Below, one piece after another: positions 57,864-64,000 of a stretch of DNA of 64,000 bases (positions within the stretch are counted from its first letter, which is position 1; the number at the start of each line of letters is the position of its first letter). The notes below the pieces were generated by a model. It was given only the letters and a program-made list of their open reading frames with translations, was not told the origin of the DNA and searched no databases. Both the position numbers and the translations under genes were made by a program. This stretch comes from Prevotella sp. (lineage in GTDB: Bacteria > Bacteroidota > Bacteroidia > Bacteroidales > Bacteroidaceae): the NCBI GenBank assembly GCA_017475265.1, contig JAFVFY010000022.1, forward strand, positions 1-64,000, in the 5' to 3' direction.

Positions 57864-59717
57864 TCAATTCTCGTAGTCTATCTCATGGTCGAGCCTTGAG
57901 ATGAAGTCATCGAACACCTCCTGCTCCACGTCACCCATAGCATATTCCTTCTCAGCATCCTTGCGAATCTCGGCAATCCATGCACGGCGGGCCTTGACAT
58001 AGTCCTCACGTATACGCTCGCAAGCAGCTTCGTCGAGTTCGGTCAGGTGATAGTAGTCCAGGATAAGCTGGTAGCTCCACGCCCAGCGGTAAACGCTGTA
58101 GTGGCTGTTGATGTCGTCGAAGCGGTCAAGCACCTGCTGAATATTCTCTATTCGGCCTTCCTTGATGTCTGCCAGGAGCCTCTGCTCCTCGCTCTCCGGC
58201 AGCAGTAGTCCGCTGAGGTCGCACCAAGTGCCTTTACCCACCTCGGAAGCAGGCTTGACAAGGGAACCATCCTTCAGAGCACGCTTTAGTACTGCTCCCA
58301 TGTAAATACGTAGGGCAATGTCGTAGTATTTCAGACCTTTGCGAAGACTTGAGGCATTGATGACGTATTCATGGAAGTTATAGGTTGTGACATTGTCACC
58401 GCTGGCAGCCCGCAATGCTTTCAAGATATTAATGCCCTGCAGAATCTCGCCTACCGTGAACGGAGAAAGCCAGTCGAAGTTGATGATACTCTTCTTGGAC
58501 TGCTTCGAGCGCTTATCGCGCTTCGGCCATTTCTTGATATCGCGATAGAGACCCACGGTGGTGATGTTACGTCCCGGCGACAGATACATCGTCTCTCCGT
58601 AAGCAATAAGATAGGAGAAGGGAAGGTTTCGCGTGTCGGGATGGTGCATCAGTTTGCCAAAGCACACCGAGAAGGCGCCGATGGTGGCGGGCATGAGCAC
58701 ATAGCTGCCCGATGCCGTCTTGGTGCCTCGCTCCAACGTACCGTAGTGGAGTGGTCCCATCTTGTAGGCATGGTTCGAAAAGTTGGTGTTCGAACCGGCG
58801 TTGTAGAACGAGAACTGGCCACCTATAAGCAGACTCGACTTGTGGTGACTTGCCGAGAATGGACCGCAGAAAGCAGCGCAGGCTTCTCCGTTGGCCATAT
58901 ACGAGTTGGCAAAGAAGAGGCTAGCCTCAGCGGTGAAACCGTTGGTAATCTGACAGGCCTCGCCCACAAAGCAGTCCTGCATTTTCACTGAGTTGTTGAT
59001 GGAGCAACCATCGCAGATAATCGAGTTCTCGCAAATGACACCCGTGCCGATAAACACGCTAGCATCCTCGCTGCTCAGAATAGTACACTCGTTGAGCCGT
59101 GCACAGCCACTGATTTCGCAGTCACCTTTGATGACGGTGTTGGTGATGTCCTTGGTGTTGATAATCTTTACACGGTTGCCAATGATACCCCGCTCAGGCG
59201 TAGAGATGCGCACCTCGTCGTCAATAAGCTGGCGCAGACGGTTCATCAGCGCCTTGTCCTGGTTGTATTTCACCATGAACGAGGCCAGCTGGGAGTTCAG
59301 CTCGCGGAAAAGTATCACGTTACCATCACCCATCTCGTTGAGAACGGAAATCATTGAGCCAGCACCATAGTTGGCGCCCTCGGTGGTCTCCAGCGTCGAG
59401 ATATTCGAAATGTAGCAGTCGTCACCAATGGTGTAGTTGTTGATGAAGATGCCCACCTTCTCAATAAGGCAGTCGTTGCCCACTGAAACGTTGCGCAGTG
59501 TGGCATCATTGATGCCCGAGTGCTTGAAAAAGCCCTTAGCCACCTCTACCTGTTTCTCAAACTCTCCCAAACGGATGTCACCGTAGAACATTACTCGGTG
59601 GAAGTTGTAAGGTCGGAACCCCGGGGCTACAAGCACCCTCGTCCAATCCTCTGCCCAGCAGACGTTCTGCTCGAGTACCTGGATTTCATCTTGTGTTAGT
59701 TGTCTGTAGTCTCTCAT
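57864..59717 (-). CDS. DUF4954 left-handed beta-helix protein
   Basis: 617 residues. Residues about 70-290 form a left-handed beta-helix of hexapeptide repeats (VSVGNDCLIEKVGIFINNYTIGDDCYIS and later VFIGTGVICENSIICDGCSI), like acyl- or sugar-nucleotide transferases. The rest is mostly helical and acidic, with the DUF4954 pattern (YNFHRVMFYGDIRLGEFEKQV at the start). The enzyme activity is unknown; DUF4954 is common in Bacteroidota. It lies alone between the ribosomal genes and ddh. Confidence 0.82.
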   Translation of the reverse strand: MRDYRQLTQDEIQVLEQNVCWAEDWTRVLVAPGFRPYNFHRVMFYGDIRLGEFEKQVEVAKGFFKHSGINDATLRNVSVGNDCLIEKVGIFINNYTIGDDCYISNISTLETTEGANYGAGSMISVLNEMGDGNVILFRELNSQLASFMVKYNQDKALMNRLRQLIDDEVRISTPERGIIGNRVKIINTKDITNTVIKGDCEISGCARLNECTILSSEDASVFIGTGVICENSIICDGCSINNSVKMQDCFVGEACQITNGFTAEASLFFANSYMANGEACAAFCGPFSASHHKSSLLIGGQFSFYNAGSNTNFSNHAYKMGPLHYGTLERGTKTASGSYVLMPATIGAFSVCFGKLMHHPDTRNLPFSYLIAYGETMYLSPGRNITTVGLYRDIKKWPKRDKRSKQSKKSIINFDWLSPFTVGEILQGINILKALRAASGDNVTTYNFHEYVINASSLRKGLKYYDIALRIYMGAVLKRALKDGSLVKPASEVGKGTWCDLSGLLLPESEEQRLLADIKEGRIENIQQVLDRFDDINSHYSVYRWAWSYQLILDYYHLTELDEAACERIREDYVKARRAWIAEIRKDAEKEYAMGDVEQEVFDDFISRLDHEIDYEN

Positions 59718-59779
59718 AATATAAAAAAGGTTTGTGTGTGCCTATATATAATAATGTATAACGAACCCTTCACGATGAA

Positions 59780-60679
59780 CTATACCAGGTGTGCGATATG
59801 CTCCTCGCGGTCTCCGGGCAGCATGTCCACCACAGGCAGCTCAATCATAGTGTAGCATCCAGGTTGCTGACGCATCGAAGCACGTGCCACGTTGACGAGC
59901 ACCTGACCGGTGAGTGCAGGGTTGTTAATACTCATGTTGAACTCCAGACGCTGGTTCTGCGTCTTGCCGCTCACGCCCTTACGCACCAGGTGTACACCGT
60001 GACCCATGTCACGTACCTCGTCAACGCTCTCCACCTGGAATACGTGGGTCTCATCGTTGGCGAAGTAGGGGTCGGCTTTGATGTCGGCAGTTACCTGCTC
60101 CAGACTAGCCCCTGGCTCCAGCTCAACATAGACCATGCGGCGGTGGATGCCCTCACCAAGGGGAATGGTCATGGAGAGTGCGTTCTTCACGCCCTTCTTG
60201 GAACGTACACAAACAGAGTGTCCCATCGACATGCCAGGGCCGAAGTTTGTGTAGCTCAACCCCTTAGGTGCAAGGCTCTGCATCAGGGTGCGAACTATGC
60301 TGTCGCTTCCCGGATCCCATCCGGCAGCAATAACGCTCACGGTTCCCGTCTGCTTGTTAATTTCCATGAGGTTCTTGCGGTAGTCGCTGATAAGCGTGTG
60401 GATGTCGAAAGAGTCCACGGTATTGATGCCCAGTGGCAGTATCTGACGGGCATACTCCTCGCAGGAGCGTGTCGGCGTAGCCAATATCGCTACGTCAACG
60501 TCCTTCAGTTCACGGATGTCCTTTACAACGTCGTAAGCTGCCAGCTCTGCGGGCTTGTCCTGTGCACCATTACGTCTTACTATACCTGCCACCTCAAAGT
60601 CGGGGGCTGCCTCGAGGGCCTGAAGGGCGTACTGCCCTATGTTGCCGTAACCAACGACGGCTGCTCTGATTTTCTTCAT
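59780..60679 (-). CDS. ddh: meso-Diaminopimelate dehydrogenase
   Basis: 299 residues. Rossmann start RAAVVGYGNIGQYALQAL, then LPLGINTVDSFDIH, the substrate segment AAGWDPGSDSIVRTLM and TNFGPGMSMGHSVCVRSKKGVKNALSMT, and the late NNPALTGQVLVNVARA. It makes meso-DAP directly from tetrahydrodipicolinate with NADPH and ammonia, a shortcut used by Bacteroidales. DAP feeds peptidoglycan and lysine. It is leftward, 61 bp upstream of DUF4954. Confidence 0.94.
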   Translation of the reverse strand: MKKIRAAVVGYGNIGQYALQALEAAPDFEVAGIVRRNGAQDKPAELAAYDVVKDIRELKDVDVAILATPTRSCEEYARQILPLGINTVDSFDIHTLISDYRKNLMEINKQTGTVSVIAAGWDPGSDSIVRTLMQSLAPKGLSYTNFGPGMSMGHSVCVRSKKGVKNALSMTIPLGEGIHRRMVYVELEPGASLEQVTADIKADPYFANDETHVFQVESVDEVRDMGHGVHLVRKGVSGKTQNQRLEFNMSINNPALTGQVLVNVARASMRQQPGCYTMIELPVVDMLPGDREEHIAHLV

Positions 60680-60802
60680 AATCTTTAATGCTTTGTTTGC
60701 GTTGTGTGTTGTGTATTGTGATTAATATTTGTTCTTAAAAAGCGATAAGTGGCCCTCGTTGACCACTTATCCTGATTACGAATCTTGTTATCTGACCTTT
60801 CT

Positions 60803-60878
60803 TGGTCGGGATGAGGCGACTCGAACGCCCGACCCCTACGTCCCGAACGTAGTGCGCTACCAACTGCGCTACATCCCG
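60803..60878 (-). tRNA. tRNA-Pro (anticodon CGG)
   Basis: 76 nt including an encoded CCA end. Acceptor stem CGGGATG/CATCCCG (7 bp), discriminator A, D-loop AGCGCAGTTGGTAGCGC, anticodon stem CTACG/CGTAG with loop TTCGGGA, and T-arm GGGCGTTCGAGTCGCC-like pairing. Anticodon CGG reads the codon CCG. The only tRNA seen in the window. Confidence 0.93.
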
Positions 60879-60911
60879 AATGCTAAACGGTGCGGTTTTC
60901 GTTAGCGGGTG

Positions 60912-60919
60912 CAAAGGTA
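60912..60919 (-). promoter_or_regulatory. -7 box upstream of tRNA-Pro
   Basis: Minus-strand TACCTTTG followed by CA, 33 bp upstream of the tRNA 5' end. No good -33 in register. Confidence 0.55.
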
Positions 60920-61066
60920 CGTAGTTTTTTTCAAATACGTGCAAGTTTTCTAACTTTTTTTTCTTGTGAGGATGAAAAACGGGTCGTTTAAGGGTTGGAA
61001 ACACCGTTATAGCGCATAAATCCATCCGAAAAAATCATTTATTGCCCTGTCCAAACTGTATTCTCG

Positions 61067-62005
61067 CTATGACGCAGCGTGATAGTCCTCCACAAGATAG
61101 ATGGGCCGGTGTTTTGCCTCATTGAACACCCTTCCAAGGTACTCGCCGATGATCCCAAGACAAATAAGCTGCACGGCACCGAGAAACAACATGACGCAAA
61201 TGAGCGTGGGGTAACCTGCCACGGGGTCACCATAGATGATGGCCTTCACCAATGTATAGATGAGGTAGACAATGGCTCCAGCTCCTGTGATGAATCCCAA
61301 GAGCGTGGCCAATCTAAGCGGTGCCGTGGTGAAGCTGGTGATACCCTCTATGGCAAAGGCGGTGAGCTTCAGCAGACTCCAGTGGCTTTCACCGTAGCGC
61401 CGATCCTCTTGGTCGAAGAGCACGTCTTTCTTGCGGAATCCTATCCAGCTGTATAGTCCCTTGGTGTATCGCTCGCTCTCACGCAACTGTCGCAGAGCCT
61501 CTATGCACTTGCGGTCTAGCAGACGGAAGTCACCAACATTCTGAAGCACATTGAAACGAGTGGAGCGGGCAAGTATGTGATAGAAGAGCAGGGTGAGCCG
61601 ACGGCGCAGCCAGCTCTCCTTGCCTCTGGTGCGACGTCGGGCATAGACATCCTCATAGCCTTGCTCCCACCATTGCAGCATCTCGGCGATGACACGTGGT
61701 GGGTGCTGAAGATCGGCATCAATGACCACAGCGCAGTCGCCCTTCGCATGGTCGAAACCTGCAAGCATGGCAGCCTCCTTACCAAAGTTACGCGACAGTT
61801 GGACAAAGGCCACGCGATGGTCTTTGCTTGCTAAAGAGGTGATGATGTCCTGTGTGGTGTCTGTACTTCCGTCATTGACAAATAGCAGTTCCACGTCGTA
61901 GGCGGGCAACGTGTCGGCTAGCTGACAAACACTCTCATAAAGTGCTTGCAGCGATGCCTCCTCGTTGTAGGCAGGGACGATGATACTTACTTTCTTATTC
62001 ATCAT
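61067..62005 (-). CDS. GT2 glycosyltransferase, GtrB/dolichyl-phosphate type
   Basis: 312 residues. GT-A domain with VSIIVPAYNEEASLQALYESV, LLFVNDGSTD, the DADLQHPP metal site, and the acceptor-binding DVGDFRLLDRK-like segment; two C-terminal membrane helices (about 238-262 and 275-298). It transfers a hexose from UDP-sugar to polyprenyl phosphate at the inner membrane, for later use in cell-surface glycans. It is 8 bp upstream of the phosphatase gene's 3' end on the same strand; probably one transcription unit. Confidence 0.9.
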   Translation of the reverse strand: MMNKKVSIIVPAYNEEASLQALYESVCQLADTLPAYDVELLFVNDGSTDTTQDIITSLASKDHRVAFVQLSRNFGKEAAMLAGFDHAKGDCAVVIDADLQHPPRVIAEMLQWWEQGYEDVYARRRTRGKESWLRRRLTLLFYHILARSTRFNVLQNVGDFRLLDRKCIEALRQLRESERYTKGLYSWIGFRKKDVLFDQEDRRYGESHWSLLKLTAFAIEGITSFTTAPLRLATLLGFITGAGAIVYLIYTLVKAIIYGDPVAGYPTLICVMLFLGAVQLICLGIIGEYLGRVFNEAKHRPIYLVEDYHAAS

Positions 62006-62013
62006 TGGATAGG

Positions 62014-63261
62014 CTATCTTATGACTTTCCTGACTGTTCCGTCTGTAGTAATCTCAATAGAGATGCCCCTGCGACCAGTTCTTGTAGCCTTGCGTCCCCA
62101 AAGGTCGTAGACAGTAGCAGACCTTCTGGCATCGGTGAGTCCTGGACTGTTAATGGCTGTAACAGGGTTAGGTTCTTCGTTGACTTTCTCCAACATTTCC
62201 TGCCGGAAATAGTTGACATTAGCTTGGCTTACCTTCAGCGTGTCTACGAAAAAGGAGTTGAACTTCTCCTGCATGGTTGTACCTTCAAGCGTCATGATGT
62301 AATCTACCACGGGGTCGATCATTTCTTTCACGTTGTAAGCATTGTAAAAAAAAGTCAGCTCATAGTCCTTTATCATACTGTCGTAGTCGACTCCCAGCAG
62401 TCCCTCCATAAACAGTGAGAGATAACCAGTGCGGTCAGCACCCCACCTACAATGGTAATACACATTACGACCTTTTATAAAGTTTTGCATGATGAAATTA
62501 AACTCCCTTTGCCATTTTAGTTTGTAGGAGGAATTCTGTAGGTGTTCTAGAAGCTGGCCACTGTCGGATGTGTAATAGTATGGTGGATTTGCTGAGTTTC
62601 CCCACATATTAGAGGTGAATCCAAAAGCCGACACGTTATGATCATCTTCATACCAGGCGCGCATGTCAATTTCTGCCTTGATGTTCAAATCATCGGTCAG
62701 AATAGCCAGTGCAGCAGAATCCACGGTATGGATTCCGTTCAACTCACTTCCTCGGAACAGTTTGCCATATTTTAACCGCATACCGTCTGTCGTAGGCCAT
62801 CCTCCCAAATCGCGGATGTTGTTAGCGCCAGGAACGTAAATCATGCGGACTTGCCCCTCGGTATGAATCTCACCACTCGCCAGGATTTCATCACCACTCT
62901 CCACTTTGTAATAATATGTGCGCTGCGGAACTAGATTGTACAGCTCTGCCTCCGTGGTGCCCTTAGACACAATCAGGGTATGGACTCCTTCGCTGTAAAA
63001 AGCATCGTCGGCATACGTGAGCAGCAGCGTATCAGTATCGGCATCAGGTATTGGGATAAAAACTGGGCGTGGGATGTCACGGCGCTTTGGTGGTTCCACG
63101 TTAAAGTTTATTATCTGACTGGTGTCTTCGGATGAGGCGTAGGTCACCTCCTCCAGAAAACGAGTTACAGCATCATTTTCCAGATTAACGGTAATGATGT
63201 TTCCTGTCTGTGCCTGTGCGCCTAAGGCAAATGCTAGAAGCGCGAACAAAAAGTGTTTCAT
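62014..63261 (-). CDS. Secreted tyrosine-type phosphatase with sorting tail
   Basis: 415 residues, signal peptide MKHFLFALLAFALGAQAQ. N-terminal immunoglobulin-like part (about 25-120), then a phosphatase domain with the CX5R loop CRWGADRTG and an upstream general acid in the region before AFGFTSNMW; RDLGG at about 155 matches PTP-type lipid or protein phosphatases. The C-terminal YDLWGRKATRTGRRGISIEI tail resembles type IX sorting signals. The substrate could be phosphoproteins, phosphoinositides or phytate-like esters. The open frame begins at 63273; ATG 63261 starts the signal peptide. Confidence 0.85.
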   Translation of the reverse strand: MKHFLFALLAFALGAQAQTGNIITVNLENDAVTRFLEEVTYASSEDTSQIINFNVEPPKRRDIPRPVFIPIPDADTDTLLLTYADDAFYSEGVHTLIVSKGTTEAELYNLVPQRTYYYKVESGDEILASGEIHTEGQVRMIYVPGANNIRDLGGWPTTDGMRLKYGKLFRGSELNGIHTVDSAALAILTDDLNIKAEIDMRAWYEDDHNVSAFGFTSNMWGNSANPPYYYTSDSGQLLEHLQNSSYKLKWQREFNFIMQNFIKGRNVYYHCRWGADRTGYLSLFMEGLLGVDYDSMIKDYELTFFYNAYNVKEMIDPVVDYIMTLEGTTMQEKFNSFFVDTLKVSQANVNYFRQEMLEKVNEEPNPVTAINSPGLTDARRSATVYDLWGRKATRTGRRGISIEITTDGTVRKVIR

Positions 63262-63280
63262 ATTGCAAATCATTTAATCT

Positions 63281-64000
63281 TTAATATTCAATTTTCAATC
63301 CTCCAATTCTCCTATATATATTAGTTGTGGGCTTGGTAAAGACCAAGAAGGGATGGCCACAAACAGTTACTACCTCAAAATTGAAGTCGTCCAGTTCGTA
63401 TTCATCGCCCTTATAAGCCAAGAGACGTTGGTGGGGCATAAGCTGCGAGATGTCCTCCTCATTGAGGATGAAGGTTAAGCTCTTCACTTGCCTGTCGTCG
63501 TCCATGCGCCATACGTAGAGGTCTTTGTTGTGGTCAAGCTCATAATCGGTATAGGCGGTACTGTCACTCGCAATGCGTTCAACTACATCATCTGGAAGGA
63601 AGGTCAGCCGTTTCTTTCCATACAGCCGTGCAGCACAGCGCATATTGATGTCCTTGGCATCGAACCCCATGTAGGAACAATAGAATCCAAAGGTAAACGA
63701 ACTGTTCACATAGTGTTCCCGGAAAAAGTCCATCAACTTGTTCTCGCCCTTCTGAGGCATGTGCACAGCTATCAGTTCTCGATCATGTTCCAACATTTGT
63801 TGCTCTGCCTTTTGCCAGTTGTCTGCGTTCTCTGCACGTACCATGTATGCAGGGAAATAGGCCAGCAACATGATAACACAACATACACAGATTAGCCACT
63901 GCTTTGCCCGTTTGGACATTGCTGATAATAGAATTCTCGTGAGCAGGAGCATAGCAATGAATTCGGCATAGAAAGCCACACGTTCCAATGTCGTCCCGCA
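63281..64000 (-). CDS. Membrane protein, 5' end beyond the window
   Basis: C-terminal 240 codons of a larger gene; the frame is open to the window edge (the TTG at 63988 is not a convincing start). Hydrophobic segments occur near the beginning (AFYAEFIAMLLLTRILLSAM and WLICVCCVIMLLAYFPAYM); the rest is a soluble, mostly beta/alpha extracellular part (AENADNWQKAEQQML ... ). This resembles the end of DUF6056-type glucosyltransferase-like membrane proteins. It is the first gene of a run toward the phosphatase and GtrB-like genes. Confidence 0.6.
   Translation of the reverse strand, partial: CGTTLERVAFYAEFIAMLLLTRILLSAMSKRAKQWLICVCCVIMLLAYFPAYMVRAENADNWQKAEQQMLEHDRELIAVHMPQKGENKLMDFFREHYVNSSFTFGFYCSYMGFDAKDINMRCAARLYGKKRLTFLPDDVVERIASDSTAYTDYELDHNKDLYVWRMDDDRQVKSLTFILNEEDISQLMPHQRLLAYKGDEYELDDFNFEVVTVCGHPFLVFTKPTTNIYRRIGGLKIEY

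Noticed and set aside
60735..61025. 96-codon minus-strand ORF across the tRNA region
   Set aside because: It reads through the tRNA-Pro gene and its promoter; the translation has no motif.

Overview
The window reads as chromosome of a Bacteroidota species, most likely a gut or rumen Prevotella-like member of the Bacteroidales. The grounds are: many promoters of the Bacteroidota form TTTG-N19/20-TAnnTTTG; weak or absent Shine-Dalgarno sequences; family markers such as DUF4295 after rpmG, DUF4296, DUF4954, NigD-like lipoproteins, BtuG/DUF4465 cobalamin proteins and meso-diaminopimelate dehydrogenase; and many 'YDLxGRR' C-terminal tails. No plasmid, phage or intact insertion sequence was seen. 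Coding is dense except for a 1.1-kb AT-rich stretch at 50.6-51.7 kb and a repeat-rich 0.7 kb at the left edge.

Layout. 0.7-5.9 kb: a membrane LytTR regulator facing an M48 lipoprotein peptidase, a HypD-like glycyl radical enzyme and trmD. 6.2-10.2 kb: a glycosyltransferase, a secreted GH5 endoglucanase and a histidine phosphatase (phytase-like). 10.5-23.7 kb: ileS, a cysteine-free DksA-like protein, lspA, a DUF4296 lipoprotein with an overlapping small gene, a nucleoside transporter, a MerR regulator, a large zinc metalloprotease and uvrA. 23.7-27.7 kb: a GH3 glycosidase and a MATE exporter. 27.8-35.3 kb: a cobalamin-riboswitch operon with a BtuB-like TonB receptor, a BtuG-like propeller fusion, a duplicated DUF4465 (BtuH-like) protein and BtuF. 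35.4-39.4 kb: aldA, a ferredoxin-type aldo/keto reductase and a patatin. 39.5-46.8 kb: PASTA protein, rluD, ddl, acyltransferase, NigD-like protein, dus, EamA transporter and a small lipoprotein. 46.9-50.6 kb: der, era, mtgA and an OmpA lipoprotein. 50.6-53.8 kb: a decayed island with a methyltransferase fragment, an exonuclease fragment and an intact DUF2130 protein. 53.8-64 kb: sufB, a thioredoxin-fold lipoprotein without CxxC, rpmB-rpmG-DUF4295, DUF4954, ddh, tRNA-Pro, a GtrB-like glycosyltransferase, a secreted tyrosine phosphatase and an edge-truncated membrane protein.

Two things stand out. First, the cobalamin locus: its two surface binding proteins have ordinary signal peptides and type IX-like C-terminal tails, where the Bacteroides versions are lipoproteins; the propeller is fused to a second surface domain, and the DUF4465 domain has been duplicated as a 684-bp unit. 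Second, the window is full of small repeats that enter reading frames without breaking them. There are two-armed GC-rich palindromes (LytTR gene, ileS, uvrA, ddl/acyltransferase junction, with single arms in GH3 and btuB), short tandem 'phrases' such as CAAATCT, GTCAATG and GGAGTGAAAG (ileS, uvrA, GH3, btuB, acyltransferase, der, lspA), and a 24-bp palindrome shared by the LytTR gene and sufB. Separate 22-bp-period arrays lie in four intergenic places, one upstream of the LytTR regulator gene; that period matches the two-turn spacing used by LytTR DNA-binding domains. Protein family calls are by eye from motifs and order; no database search was possible.
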